From Multifurca ochricompacta (taxonomy: Eukaryota; Basidiomycota; Agaricomycetes; Russulales; Russulaceae): a stretch of DNA of 64,000 bases. Positions within the stretch are counted from its first letter, which is position 1. The number at the start of each line of letters is the position of its first letter. Where the stretch lies: contig WTXG01000123.1 of NCBI GenBank assembly GCA_022496185.1, positions 49,072 to 113,071 of the forward strand, written 5' to 3'. The notes below the pieces were generated by a model. It did not search any database, had not been told where the DNA came from, and saw only the letters and a program-made list of their open reading frames with translations. Shown here in pieces: positions 43,822-56,560 of this stretch. Both the position numbers and the translations under genes were made by a program.

Positions 43822-46800
43822 ATGGCGTTCAATCAAGTGACTGCCACCTCCTCACTCCCTCCCGCCCTGCACCCCAGATTCCCATTCGTCAAGCGTCCAC
43901 AAGCTCGTCCTCCACAGCTTTCTCGGGCAGTTCTTCTTTGACCCTTACACCGTCATCAGTCTCGACCTCTTCTTATACTACCTCTTATTCGGGTATTGGC
44001 GGAACCCCGAACATCGGCGGATTCCCAAATCGCAACTTGCACGGTGTAGCCGCGTCAGGTGTTATTCGTCAGGGTGCCGTCGGCTTCAAGGAGGATGCGT
44101 TCGCTAGCTGGATCTGGAGGGAGAAGTGGTTGGTGTTGACGGAGCAGTCTCTTTCTGTACACAAAAACGAGGTAAGCTTTTGTCCTGGTCCCCAAGGCAC
44201 ATGTATACGCGCTCCAGTCCGATACCGTTGCCTACGGACGGCCTTTTCCTATGGTGCTGGTGCTTGGGAGTACTTCATGCTTGCATGCACTTTTGTTTCT
44301 GTAGTGCTGGTGCTTGTAGTGATCGAGTGAACTGTTGGAACTAACGTTTTGCCTTGCCAGTCGGCAGCGCCTCAGAGTATCATTCAACTTCGTGACCTAG
44401 CCAATATCGAGCGCACAGATCTTAAGCCTTACTGCCTGCTCCTCGAAACCAAAGATAAAAGGTATTATCTCTCAATGAAGGGGGACGAAGAATTGTATGG
44501 GTGGCAAGACGATATTTATTGTCGAAGTCCGCTTAGCGGCGTGAGCAATCCTACTAATTTCGTCCATAAAGTGCATGTTGGCTTTGACCCCGTCTCAGGG
44601 GCCTTTACCGTACGTTCATTCTTTACCATTTGGTTTCGTTGGCTTAAAAATAGCGTCTAGGGTATGCCAGAACAATGGAGCAAGTTGCTCACTCAGTCTG
44701 CGATAACACGGGAGGATTATCAACGCAACCCACAAGCTGTGCTTGACGTGCTCGAATTTTACACTGATCACCAGAAACGTGAGATGGAAGAAATGGGCCT
44801 TTCGCCAGCGACGCGGATAACGACTACAGCCAACACACGTGCGCTTGTCTATCTTCTCAGTACTTCTCTCTATTCTCAAACCACACTCCAGCTCGATTCG
44901 GCGCCGGTACTGGCCTTGGGGGCCTTGGAAAATTGCCACCGCTTGCTGAGACGCCCCGACCGCCACTTCTCCGACAGGACTCAGCACCACCCGCTTCAGG
45001 CGTGGATTCTGCCAGTACCAATCTTGCGCTGGGTGCTCAACGCGCCGCTGACTATGTCAATGGCACATATTCTCACACAATTGGTGTATCACAGACAAAC
45101 GGGGCACAAAGACCCGCATTACCTAATCTGTCTGCTTCACGCCCCGCGCCACCCAGACCACTCCTCACTGGCACCCGTCCCGCACCATCCGCGCCGTTGA
45201 AGCCTGATTCTGTGGACGCCCGACAACGCCCAAAAGTTCAAAGCCCAAGTGAGGCGGCCGTCCCAGAGCGCAAAGACTCACTTCAATCCCCACGTCTTGA
45301 AGAACGGGACCGCGAACGCTCTCATGAGCGCGACCGTGATCGTGATCGTGAACGGGAACGAGAACGAGAACGAGACCGCGAGCAACGCCAACGAGTACAG
45401 CGAGAACAAGAGTGGGAGAAGGAACAGTCTGACCCGGACCGTGAGCAGCACCGGGAGAAGGACCAACGACCTGGGCTCGCTGCCGCCAAGTCAGCGCCTG
45501 TAAACACAACTCCAGCAACGAAACCTGCAGTGCCGGGTACTACTGGCATAACCGTTAGCCCACCGCCCGTCAAGCCGTTACAGACGACGAAGAAGCCACT
45601 GCCTCAGCCTGGTGGCGTCACTACTGTCGTCGACGGCGATGATAACAAGGTTACTGGCAGCGGAAGTGTGGCAGCAGCCGCCGCAGCCCTTGAGAAGCCC
45701 AAGCCAAAGGAAATCGAGAAACGAATTAGCACCATGACCGAGGCACAGATCATGGAGAAGATGCGCAGCGTTGTGGATCCAGGCGACCCAAAGTTGCTGT
45801 ACAGCAAGATCAAGAAGATCGGCCAGGGGTGCGTTTCTTGTATTCTTCTAGTTTCTCCGCCTATTCACGAAGGTTGTATCTTCCTGTAGTGCATCTGGAC
45901 ATGTGTATGTCGCGAAAACACTTGCGACGGGGAAGAAGGTTGCGATCAAGGAGATGGACCTCACGACGCAGCCGCGCAAGGAGCTCATTGTGAATGAAAT
46001 TATGGTGATGAAAGAGAGCCGGCATCCGAATATTGTTAATTTCCTGAACTCATATCTCGTGCGTGGAAACGAGCTTTGGGTTGTCATGGAATTCATGGAA
46101 GGGGGCGCGTTAACTGACATCATCGAGAACAACACGTTGGAGGAAGACCAGATCGCCTGCATTTCAAACGAGGTTTGGATCGTAATTGTTATATTACGGA
46201 CAAGTGTTGACAGGCTCACAGACATGCAAAGGCCTCGGGCATCTACACAGCCAACATATTATTCACCGCGACATTAAATCCGATAACGTACTTCTCGACG
46301 CAGCGGGGCGGGTAAAAATTAGTGCGTTTCTCCACCCATATCCCATTCTGGGACCGCCAATCGCAATCTTTTTTTATAGCCGACTTTGGCTTTTGCGCCA
46401 AGCTAACCGACCAGAAGTCGAAGCGTGCAACGATGGTAGGCACTCCATACTGGATGGCTCCCGAAGTTGTGAAGCAGAAAGAATACGGAGCCAAGGTCGA
46501 TATCTGGTCTCTTGGCATCATGGCGATCGAGATGATTGAGCAGGAGCCACCATACCTCGATGAGGAACCGCTCAAGGCGCTCTACTTGATCGCCACCAAC
46601 GGGACACCAACGCTGAAGAAGCCCGAGGCACTCTCACGCGAACTGAAAGCGTTTTTAAGCGTGTGCCTGTGTGTGGATGTGAAGAGCCGTGCAACGGCGA
46701 GCGAGTTGCTTGAGGTTCGTCCTATGATTAGTCAACTGGGCGTTGGTCTTGTGTTAACAGTGTACGGGTGTGCTTCTTTACTGCAGCACGAATTTTTGAG

Positions 46801-46867
46801 GAAGACATGCGCACTCTCAGGACTCGCGCCGCTTTTACGATTCCGTACAAACAAGCAGGCCACATAA
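43822..46867 (+). CDS. CLA4: p21-activated protein kinase, Cla4 type (PH-CRIB-kinase)
   Basis: About 823 residues. Exon 1 (43822-43836) is tentative because its 41-bp intron is very short; the main frame has no ATG before the PH domain. Further introns: 44172-44360, 44610-44660, 44839-44891, 45829-45889, 46173-46221, 46322-46379, 46715-46786. Domains: Ser-rich start; PH domain ([35 protein letters not shown]); CRIB ([18 protein letters not shown]) for Cdc42 binding; a Pro-rich region and a long Arg/Glu/Asp repeat; STE20-group kinase with [42 protein letters not shown]. The PH domain next to CRIB separates Cla4 from Ste20. Role: polarity, budding or septation downstream of Cdc42. No frameshift seen. 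Confidence 0.93.
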
Positions 46868-47397
46868 GTCAATGGGCCCATCGCTCACTGCTTGTCCCTT
46901 TTCCTTTCTGCTCACGTTGGATATCCCCCTCCTATCAGGCTGGCTTTCCATCTTGCCATCCCAATCCTTTCTCTACTCTACAAGTACTTTGTTCCCTTGT
47001 CTTCTCTTTATTTGTCCACGATTGTACAATTCCATGGCTCGCTGCCGAGGGTGTAGGTATATACCAGGTTATGCACCCATCCTTATCACCCCTCGCTTGA
47101 ATAAGCGTTTTTCCCCACTGCCGCTGTACTTTGACTGGTGTTCGGTCAGAGATACGACGATAACAGCGTAAAGGAACAGAATTTGCTGGAGGAGTCCGAA
47201 TCCCACACTAACAATTCCCAATGTCTTCCATTTCCGATATGTTCATATATTCGTTGCAATGTCGTCGCAATGACAATCTAATAGCGGAGTAATCAATGGA
47301 TAGATGAACGAATGGGTTGTACAACGACGACATCAAGGGAATATATATGCCGAGAAATTTACCGAACGAGAAACAGATCAGTATGCATGCGAGATGA
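46868..47397. other. Intergenic between convergent genes
   Basis: 530 bp holding the 3' ends of CLA4 (plus) and the ubiquitin-conjugating enzyme (minus). No gene recognised. Confidence 0.6.
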
Positions 47398-48393
47398 TTA
47401 CTCGAAGACCTCCTCTGCGCTCCGGCGAACGAGGCGGCGAACTTTCTTCTTGTAGGCTGAAGTATGTCACATGAATAACGGGAAGAGAATGAGGGACAGG
47501 TTGCCAATACACACCAGCAAAATCTGTTCGGACTTCTTTTGCGGCATCGACATTTGCTGGGCTATCCAAGTTTGGCTTCTCAGAAGAGAGGAGGGAGATA
47601 ACGCTCAACAGCTACGTTTTGAGATAAATCAACTGAGATGGTGGCATGTGTCAAGACTGACTATAGACTCGACCGTGTGTACGGGTACCCATCGTTCACC
47701 CGCGTCCTCATAACCGTACTGATCATCACCAGGGGCATGCTTTAGTGAGGGTACGGTTAAATCAGTCTAGTCGTATGAGGGGGCGGGTGGATTAGAACGG
47801 GCGCTCACAAGGATCGATATGCATACGACACCGTCGGGATAGACTGGCAGTGTGAAGGTCTCAACGAATGCAAAAAGTTGCAGAACAATGTAAAGACAAA
47901 CTGTTGGGATGCCACATGGGAGTGATAAAGCGCAACTTGGGAGGTAAGAGAGGAAACTCAGGGGGGAAAGTTAGCCGTGCTTTGAAAAAGCCACCCTCGC
48001 TGGTGATCGAGATCAGTGTACAGGATATATATAACTAGGGTGAAGAATTACGAACTAAACTGTGTCGACAGGGCTGAGATCGAACCATCGGATGTCAGCG
48101 TCCGTATAGCGAGAAGAGGAGAAGGAATAGGAAGAAAGGCAAAGAGGGAGGGGAGAAAAAAAAAGGGAAATCGAACCCAATTATCATGACATCCCATCGT
48201 AATAGTTGTTCTCATCGGCTAGTCCTTCGCGAAGATGGCTATCAGGACGGGGTCGTTGGAAGTAGCGCGAGGGTAAAGTAGGGTACGCACCGGCAGAAAA
48301 GCCTTCAACCGGGTGTTTAGTTAACTCAGCGAGTTGGCGACGTAGTAAAAGTGTGTTTGATGCGGTGGGTGTCGAGGCTGTCGTTGTTGACAT
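47398..48393 (-). CDS. Ubiquitin-conjugating enzyme E2, UBE2G1/Ubc7 type
   Basis: Eight minus-strand exons: 48291-48393, 48177-48224, 48056-48073 (18 nt), 47902-47999, 47809-47843, 47662-47739, 47515-47611 and 47398-47456. Joined they give about 178 residues, close to the human UBE2G1 length. Signatures: [21 protein letters not shown] at the start, [35 protein letters not shown] with the catalytic Cys, the G-type acidic insert ([16 protein letters not shown]), then [20 protein letters not shown] and a basic C-terminal helix. It forms ubiquitin thioesters, probably for ER-associated or other proteasomal degradation. The frame is one base short near 48195, between the conserved YYD and the following Asp-Val; otherwise intact. 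Confidence 0.9.
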
Positions 48394-48620
48394 TGTAAAT
48401 CTGTGTCGAAGTCGAAGTCGGTCGTCGTAATCGTAAGGTTCAGGCCCACTCAGGTCCACTGTCCACTCGTTCCCCTCCTCTCTCCCTTATAACTTATAAT
48501 TAATTAATTATTATATTAAGATTATGTAATCAAACCCTACTGTTTCCTGTTTACCTGTACCTGTTTACCTGTTTAACCTCTTCCCTCCCTCCTCAAGAAA
48601 AACAACGACAACAGCGCTCA
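48394..48620. promoter_or_regulatory. Divergent promoter of the E2 enzyme and EMC1
   Basis: 227 bp between two start codons. AT-rich centre (TTAATTAATTA at about 48498-48512), three TTTACCTGT-like repeats at about 48549-48575, and a CT-rich stretch before EMC1. The function of the repeats is not known. Confidence 0.6.
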
Positions 48621-51600
48621 ATGAGCCATCTCTATCGACTAGGGCTTGGCCTAGTCCTTATATTGGCCAACTTAGGCTCCCCTATCTCAGCTTTACACGA
48701 GTCAGACGTTGGCATCGTCGACTGGTATCAATCTCATGCAGGCGTACCATTAACCTCTTCCCTCTCCACTGCCCCCACTTTCCATACAAAGCAAGGACAA
48801 CCACCAACGGAAGCGTTATTACTTACGGCGACGAGTAGCAATGTACTCGCCGCATTACATGCCTCGAATGGTTCTCTAGGTACATTTCGGATATGCTACA
48901 GCTTGTTATCATTCTGAATTGGGATACAGCATGGAGATTCATCCATGAACCTGTGGACAACATTATACATTATCAGAAGCACGGGGATGGTGAGTATTTT
49001 CTTCCCACGCGTATTAACTATCTCATACTTGTCTAGTGGTTGTTTCTTTATCCGGATCCGGCGGTTCAACACTTAGGACATTTGACTATTCGACAGGACA
49101 GCTCATATTAGAAAAGCGCCTGCATTCACCTTATTCAGATCATCTACTCCATCGTGATGATGTTGACATTGGGACAGCATTTGCATTCTTGGAGGAATCT
49201 CAGGACATTTTTACCTTGACAAGCGCACATATTGTGCAACGCGTCAGTGAGATGGGAAGAGTCCATTGGGTCTGGGAGTCTCCTGACAAGACGTGAGAGA
49301 TTCCCTCGATCCACCAACTATTTGTACCTGAACACTTTTTTAGCTCCTCTGTATCGTACTCAAAGTTAGTGGCACACCGTCCGTTGTCTACGTTGTTGGC
49401 CTCGCAAAGTCATTCACTTCCTTTACCGTACATATAACCTCCCTGTCTACTTCAACCGGAGAGTTGATTACTTCCGTGAACGTATCCTCTAGTTTGGAGG
49501 GGCCATTTGGCATACTCACCCTGTCTTCTGACACCACAACCCTTAATCCCCGTGTTGTCTGGCTCGAGAGCGGCACTGTCCGTTCTGTTGCACTCGTTCC
49601 AAACCTTACGGAGAAACCGACTTCTTTGAAGGATTCCACTTACAGCAGGATAATTGACATTGGCCTGCAAAACAAGGGTCATTTTGTCGCCTTGAAGACT
49701 GACCACACTGGTCACGTCTTCAAGCTCAACGCAGATACGGCAGAATTAAAAGTAATTTGGGAGTTTGCTGACTCGGTGGGCACATATTCAGGTCTCACCT
49801 AGCGCACTGCCAATGTGATGACTTTAGGCAAGATCTGATCGATACGCATCGTCGTTCTACATTGGTGGGCTCGACCGAGATGGTTTGCCTTACATTGGAC
49901 GCGTATTTTGGTCGTTCATCTTAGGGGTGAGTTAGATTGTGGTGGTTAATGAATCCCGAACTCAAACGTTCTACCATTTCGATAGAAAGCTGCCGCACAC
50001 GTATACGCGCCTCACCTTGCCGATGGGCAGGGCCTCGTTTCTGGCTTCACATTCAATTTTGATACGGAAACACATGGAATCATTAGTCATGTCATTCCGC
50101 CTTCTTCATTTCGCAGACACTGTCTTGAACTACTTCCTCAGGTTGCATTGCACACAGCATATGTGAAAGAACTCGACCTACTACCTTACATAGCACTAAC
50201 GACCTCAACGGGGAGCGTCCAACTTTGGCAGGGAGACATCATACAGTGGACGCGAGAAGAAGGTCTTTCTAGGCTTCAAGTGGCCGAGATGGTTGAATTC
50301 CCAGAGCGAAAAAGTATCGCGGCTTATGTCATCGACGAGCAAGAGACATTTGCTGAGCGCGCTAGACGGCAGCTCACTAATGCGAAGGTGCGTTTCAAAT
50401 CATGCGAAAACGAGTCCACTTCTGTACGTGTACGTTATATGCACTCGCTAGGGATTGCCGCAGTATTTGTTCCATTTTATCAGAAGATTCACGACGGGTT
50501 CCTATGCATCTACCCATCAACGCGCCGCACCAGCCTCCCTGACTGCGTCTACCCATGACCCGCTGGCGCGCGACGCGTTCGGATTCCGCCAGGTTATTGT
50601 CACCGCTAATGACCTCGGCAAGATTTATGGGTTAGATTCGAGCAGTGGTACTGTACTCTGGAGCCGTGTACTAGGCCTGGGGTGGGCAGCTCAAATAGGC
50701 GGGCAAATCATTCCAAGCAAGTTGTTCGTAGTACGGACCGTCACAGATGGGGGCCTTCCTGAGGCGGTCTTGGTTGCACAACGACGGGCTAACAATGTGT
50801 GCTTTCCCTTTCTATTTGGTAATAGGAAGGCTGACTTCAGTTCCAGGGACTGGTCGACACTGTGATATTCCATGTCAACGCGCTCACAGGGGAGGACGCT
50901 CTGGGGAAATCGCCGGCGGATAAGGTTCTCCAGGGCCTTGACCTAATCTCTGGGCCCTTGTTGGGGGCTTACCAGCTACCGGGAAGTAGCAAAGCTGTGG
51001 TCCTTCTTGACGAGTTCCGTCAAGTTCGTTTTATTCGCTTAACTACAGTCTAAATATTACATTAACGTTTACCCCCAGGCATATGTCTATCCCGAGACGC
51101 CCACGAATGAGAAAACTTTTTCAAGGGTTGTTGGCAAATTAAACATCGCCTTGCGCACTGGCGTCCCTGGGCAACCCCAATTGACGGGCCACCAGTTTAG
51201 CACAGCAGAAGGAGGCCGGGCAACCGCCTTCGCAACCTGGACATCCTCTTTCCCTGCTGGAGAAGAAATACTTTCCGTCATCCCTCGCCCATCCGGTCCT
51301 GTTGCAACCTTCGGAAAAGTCCTTGGTAATCGCACCACTCTTTACAAATACCTGAACCCACATCTCTTTGCCATTACCACGGCGTCGTCCAATACCTGCG
51401 GTGTGTATGTAACGGATGCCACGACGGGGAGTATTGTGTATCATGCGAGCATTGCCGCTAGTAAAGGAAAGGGGAAGTGTGATCTGCATGCGACATTTGT
51501 TGAGAACTGGTTGGTATATGTGTACTGGGATGAGGAGTATCAATGGGTCGGGCAAACGAAAGGTCAGAGACTGGTAAGTGTGGAGCTGTATGAAGGGTCC

Positions 51601-52332
51601 AAACCAGATGATAAAACGAGGAGGTGAGTGCATATGTCTCTAGCTCTAACCGTGGACCCGGGGTGTGATTGATCGGAATATAGTTCGGAGCTGTCGTCAT
51701 ATTCAAACAAAACACTGGCTGTAAAGACCATTGAGCAGTCATATGTCTTTCCCCATGCGATCACTTCACTTGCTACGACGTCCACCAAATATGGCGTCTC
51801 TACAAAGGACATCATAGGTGCGTCACTCATCCCCAATGCCGCAGTGAAACTCATCTCGAGATTGTGTTACTTAGTGGCGAATGCAAATGGTCAGATCCAA
51901 TCGTTCCCTCGTCTCTTGTTGAACCCGAGACGGTCAAAGGACAAGCCAACTGCAGAGGAACAGGAAGAATGGCTAGTCCAGTATGATCCAGTGCTTCCAG
52001 ATGACGCCCACCGGGTGCTTTCACACAATTACCACGTGCGTCATTTGTCCTATTAGGAACGCATCGCCTAAGCTGCCGGGGTTCTTTCGCAGGTTGCGAA
52101 TGTACGGCACATACTCACCGCGCCAGCACTGCTGGAATCTACCTCACTGATCTTCGCATATGGCCTGGACCTATTCTGCACACGCGTAGCGCCATCTGGT
52201 ACATTCGATGTGTTGAGCGAGTCTTTCAACAAGGCGCAGCTAGTCTTCACCATTTTGGGGCTAGCTGCAGCAATAATGGCAACTAGGCCAATGGTTCAGA
52301 GCAAGCGGCTGCGTGAGAAATGGTATCAATAA
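48621..52332 (+). CDS. EMC1: ER membrane protein complex subunit 1
   Basis: Multi-exon gene with introns including 48880-48929, 48990-49036, 49293-49343, 49776-49827 and 52036-52092. It starts with a signal peptide (LGLGLVLILANLGSPISA), then ALHESDVGIVDWYQ, a PQQ-like beta-propeller (NGSLAWRF, VVVSLSGSGGSTLRTFD), a middle part (VYAPHLADGQGLVSGFTF), and the conserved C-terminal domain (LGNRTTLYKYLNPHLFAI, YWDEEYQWVGQ, QSYVFPHAITSLATTSTK). It ends in one membrane helix (AQLVFTILGLAAAIMA) and a short basic tail KRLREKWYQ. EMC1 is the large lumenal subunit of the EMC insertase. The frame is one base short near 49365. Exon edges between 49900 and 51900 were not all fixed. Confidence 0.92.
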
Positions 52333-52861
52333 ATAGACGTCTGCATAATAGATGACCCCCTAGCACTCGACCGAACAACAGGAATAAAGTAAAGTGTAGA
52401 CGACAATACTGCTGCAGTCACACATCACAGCGGCGTGACTACATTGAGAAAGAAAATTTCAAACTTGCCATGAAAAGTGTGGAAATTGTCCATATACCGC
52501 TTTCAGTAACAGTAACCAAAACTAAATATACAAGTGTGATTCGAAGTAATTGTAGCAAGCTATAAATGAGTAGCTCAGTCTTTGGGATAGAAAGACTGTA
52601 TGGTTTGATAAATGAGTAGCCACATACAGTGACTGGACGTTATTCACCAAGCACTTTGTGCCGAATCACGTGATGTAAAGTAAACAACAGCAAATATCGT
52701 TGAACCAAGATAGCGGTACAGAGGTTCCGGGATAGCGGTTCGACATGGTTACATAAGTCTCAGATACTAAGGATGTACATCTAAGATCTGACATGTGATC
52801 AAATCACATCACTAAATGAGATAACAAGATAACATGTTCATTTAATTTAGTAGCTGATATA
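52333..52861. other. AT-rich intergenic
   Basis: 529 bp after EMC1 with no gene. A short direct repeat (ATAAATGAGTAGC) occurs at about 52563 and 52609. It ends in the TA dinucleotide at the T2 terminus. Confidence 0.55.
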
Positions 52862-53832
52862 CAGTGCCTCACAAAACTGAGTCAATGTTTTGCACTTTTG
52901 CACTGTTTGTTGAATATCACATCAGCCAAAACAAATATAAACAAAGTCTTGGTAGACCATAAAAGGTACAAGATATGGGTTACGTAATGCAACAAACATT
53001 ATGTAAGTCTGATCAAAACCTGTGGAGCTATGCCCATTTCAAATTGGGGACTCATTGACTCAGTTTTGTGAGTGGGTATCAGAAATATCAGAATCTGATG
53101 CTCCACCAAATGTACAGCAACCAATCCTTAATATATGGTTACCATAGTTATCTTAATATTGATGGGACCTGGAATAGAGCTATTTAACCATGGTTTACAT
53201 TCCCAGAATATTATAATTTCCCAATGCACCCCACCTCCTCTGCTCAGAAAGAAAACATGCTCTCTCTGGCCTCTGAAGGTCATTCCACTGACACTATTGC
53301 CTCCAGACTCAGCCTCAGCCAGTCCAGAGTCTCTAGGACACTCAGAACCCTCCTTCCCAACCATCAGTCACCTCATTCTGGTCATCTGTCCAAGCTCTCT
53401 GCTACCTCTGAACATGCTATCATGATACAAATCACCACAGGAAAGGTTGCCAATGCTGTCCAGGCCACAAAGCACATCAATTCCATCATCCCCAACCATG
53501 TCTCTTCACAAACTGTGCACTGGGTTCTTAAACAACATTCATTCAAGGCTGTAACAAAGAAGAAAAGGCCACTACTCTCTGCAGTACATTGCAAGAAGCA
53601 CTTAGCCTTTGCTTTGAAGTACCAAAACTGGACTGTGGAGGACTGGAAGAGGGTGATTTGGTCAGATGAGACCAAAATCAACAGGTTTGGGTCAGATGCC
53701 AGTCCTCCACAGTCCAGTTTTGGTACTTCAAAGCAAAGGCTAAGTGCTTCTTGCAATGTACTGCAGAGAGTAGTGGCCTTTCTTCTTTGTTACAGCCTTG
53801 AATGAATGTTGTTTAAGAACCCAGTGCACAGT
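52862..53832 (+). mobile_element. T2: Tc1-like transposon, left arm and start of inverted arm
   Basis: The terminal repeat begins CAGTGCCTCAC after TA. A perfect 20-bp inverted pair bounds the terminal region (52868-52887 and 53053-53072). Transposase starts at 53224. From 53701 the sequence is the reverse complement of 53644 backwards: a large palindrome with a 56-bp spacer. E6 interrupts the second arm at 53832; it resumes at 63733. Confidence 0.85.
53224..53700 (+). pseudogene. T2 transposase, truncated by inversion
   Basis: ATG 53224. Helix-turn-helix region (IASRLSLSQSRVSRTLR), then HWVLKQHSFKAVTKKKRP and the first catalytic motif of the Tc1 DDE domain (VIWSDETKINRFGSD). After about residue 159 it runs into the inverted arm (53701 on), so the second Asp and the third catalytic residue are missing. 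It cannot be an active transposase alone. Confidence 0.88.
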
Positions 53833-54425
53833 TGTTACAATCCCCACCAAGTGACCCCCTTTTCTTTACCCTCCCCAATGCCAACCCTACTTTACCACCC
53901 ACACTACATTTCCTGATCATGTCTCCATCCTGGGACCCATCACATGCCCTACTTCCATCCCTGTGACTCACTTTGGACTTGTTGACTCAATGTTTACCTA
54001 TGTTGACCTCTTTATCTTGTTATCCTCTTATCTTCTTATCATACAACTGGACACTTACTTAGTTCCCTATCAGAAGCCAGGCTTTATGCCATTCGCTTTC
54101 ATATATTTGGGCCCACCTGACTCCTTATCTCTTATCTACTAGATGCCCATTCAATTATGTATATAAGTCCACTGTAACTACACTGTAGACTCCAGACTTG
54201 ACTTATTGAATACATCGGTGCCTGTCTTCTGGACACTCCCTTGCATCTTTGACTCATCTGTCTCGGTGTTTCTGACATCTCTCCACTCAACATCATCTTA
54301 GGGAACAGCTCCTTTGACTTTGACTCATCCCATTTCACTCCAAGAGGTCTCATTGGCTTCTTATCTGATAATGAACGATATGCTGTCACACAAGTCATGT
54401 AGAACGTCCCGCACTGGACATAACA
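53833..54425 (+). repeat. E6 5' LTR
   Basis: 593 bp from TGTTACAATCC to GGACATAACA. The RNA-start motif reads AGACTTGACTT here, one CpG transition from the family form. Confidence 0.94.
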
Positions 54426-54427
54426 TC

Positions 54428-54438
54428 AAGTCGAGTCT
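54428..54438 (+). promoter_or_regulatory. E6 self-priming primer-binding site
   Basis: AAGTCGAGTCT. It no longer pairs perfectly with the 5' LTR copy, but does with AGACTCGACTT in the 3' LTR (about 63496). Confidence 0.75.
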
Positions 54439-54447
54439 CCTCCCATC

Positions 54448-56560
54448 GTGGCTTCATCCAGCCACAGTCAGACCTTGTTCAAAGAAGAGCTCATCAAACA
54501 CAGAGACGAGAATAATCTTTCACAACAGACACTTGGCTCTGCCATCTGGAAAGACTTTGAAACTGAGTTTGGATACTACATCTATCACGATGGAAGATAC
54601 CAACCAGTAGAATACGACAATGAGAAGAGAGTTTGGTATCATATCCAATACTCGGAAAGCCGACACTCTTGGGTCACTACAGGACCTGCCCCACCAGAAT
54701 TTGGTCTTGGACCATGGAGAGAGAACCCACCTGCTATCATCACTGACTCAGAACCAGAAGAATATGTTGAAGAAAATAGTGAAGATGCACCAGTATTAGC
54801 ATTGTCTACACCCCTGGTTGCACCGGCAGTTGTCACGATCAGAGCCCCTGCTTTGACAACTCCCCAGATATCAATACAGTCTGCAGACACCATCATCCCA
54901 TTTTACCAAAAAATGTCAACCATTGCTGCCCAACTTCCTGACCCCGCTCTGCCTCCCCCTCCTCCTGCTCCCCCTGTCATCCCAAACATTCCCCCCCCAT
55001 CCAGACGTCTCTCGGGCATCCTGCCCCAGACCTTCATGGTAGACCACTCCCAGAGCAAGAAGTTCATGCTGGAGTTCACCACATTCAAGAACTTCAACCA
55101 CGATATTGCTCAAATCATCAACCCCTTCCAGCGCACAAATGTGACACTTTCTTGCTAGTATTTCACATTTTCTCTCTTTTTCTGTCTTCTATGTCCCTTT
55201 CCTTCACTACATACCTTATCAGATCCACATATCTGATGACCATAGCCTGGACAAGGGATTCAACTCCCATGTCATCTGATTGATGATCTCATAGCTGATG
55301 TCATAAACCTTGTGACCCTAGTATGATCTCATAGGTGATGTCATGACCATTGTGACTTGTTATGATATCATTTGTACAAGACTCTAGACTATGACTTCAT
55401 AGTAGCTACATTGTATTTAAGGACTGCAATAAATCTAAGGACAGACTAAGTCTGTTCTCCTTGTACCAATCAAAGGTCCTTAGGAAGTCCCTTCAACCCT
55501 CTTCCAAGATGTGACTTGAGAGGGTTTGGCTCACCAGTAGCTCCAGCAAAGGCTCTTGCCTTGCTATCTGAACACCCTGACTTCACATGCGACATTCAGA
55601 CTCATTGCCTTGATCCACACCGACCACACACTGTGATGTCTTGACCTGACTTGATACTTCTATCTCTTGACTGCCTTGATTGACTCTGACCTGAACCCGA
55701 ACCGACGCATGCCAAAGGACCTGTGTGCGACAGCAAATCTCTTCCTGTCACTGATTAGGGGGGATGCAGTTGACAATTGGATGATGGAACAGCTTGAATG
55801 GCTGAACGAGCAGGTGGAAAGTGGGCGTTGTACCACCAGCGAGGGCCTGTGGGAAACTATCGCCCAAAGATTTAAGGATGCATTCACTGATGGGCAGGCA
55901 AAGCAGAAAGCCGCCAGAGAATTAAAGTCCCTGTGTATGGAAAAGGGAGACCTTGATGCCTATGTGGCAAAGTTTCGAAGCCTAGCAAATCGAGCAGGCT
56001 ATGACATGGATGAAGAAGCAACCTTGGACCTTTTCTCCCAGGGTTTGCCAAACCCACTCGTCAAAAACATTATTCAGTTTCACCATCCCCATGACTGGGA
56101 CAAATGGGTTGATGCTGCTCAACGACAGCAGCAGGATTATCTTGACTTCCAAACTTGATTTGGAGTTGACACAAAGAAGGGGAAGACTCGAGAACAGTGG
56201 AAGACAGTGTTTGGAGTCAAACCAACACATGCCACCCAGAGGGATCCTAATGCAATGGACACCTCAGCAGACAGAGTGTGGGCGAGAGCCACACTTACAG
56301 AAGATGAACGACAGATGCTAATGAAGGAAGGGCGGTGTTTCTGCTGCAAAGGACAAGGACATATGTCCCGAGATTGCCCGAAGAAGGGAGTACGTGTCGC
56401 AGAAGCAACCACAGCCCCTGTCCAAAACAACCCACCAGCTGTAGACAAACAAACCAAAGAAGAGAAGGCCCAAGATATATGGGCAAATATGATGAAAGAA
56501 AGTGAGGAAGTGTGTGCCATTCTTGTGGAGAAGGCATTCACGAAGAAGGATTTTTGTTAA
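54448..56560 (+). pseudogene. E6 gag (split by solo LTR, one stop)
   Basis: Starts with GTG like E1 and E5. The N-terminal region and Pro run are intact to 55139, then the solo LTR, then the capsid region (WETIAQRFKDAF, DLDAYVAKFRSLANRAGYDM) and knuckle CFCCKGQGHMSRDC, in which the normal Arg is Cys. TGA at 56156-56158 replaces Arg. The tail ends KKDFC with TAA. Confidence 0.88.
55140..55732 (+). repeat. Solo LTR of family 3 in E6 gag
   Basis: 593 bp from TGTGACACTTTC to TGTGCGACA. The flanks are ACAAA and GCAAA, a GCAAA duplication with one CpG transition. It contains TATTTAAGG and, about 34 nt on, TAAGTCTGTTCT, the same RNA-start motif as E2. Confidence 0.9.

Noticed and set aside
45278..45573. 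Minus-strand Ser/Arg-repeat frame
   Set aside because: It is the shadow of the Arg/Glu/Asp repeat in CLA4.
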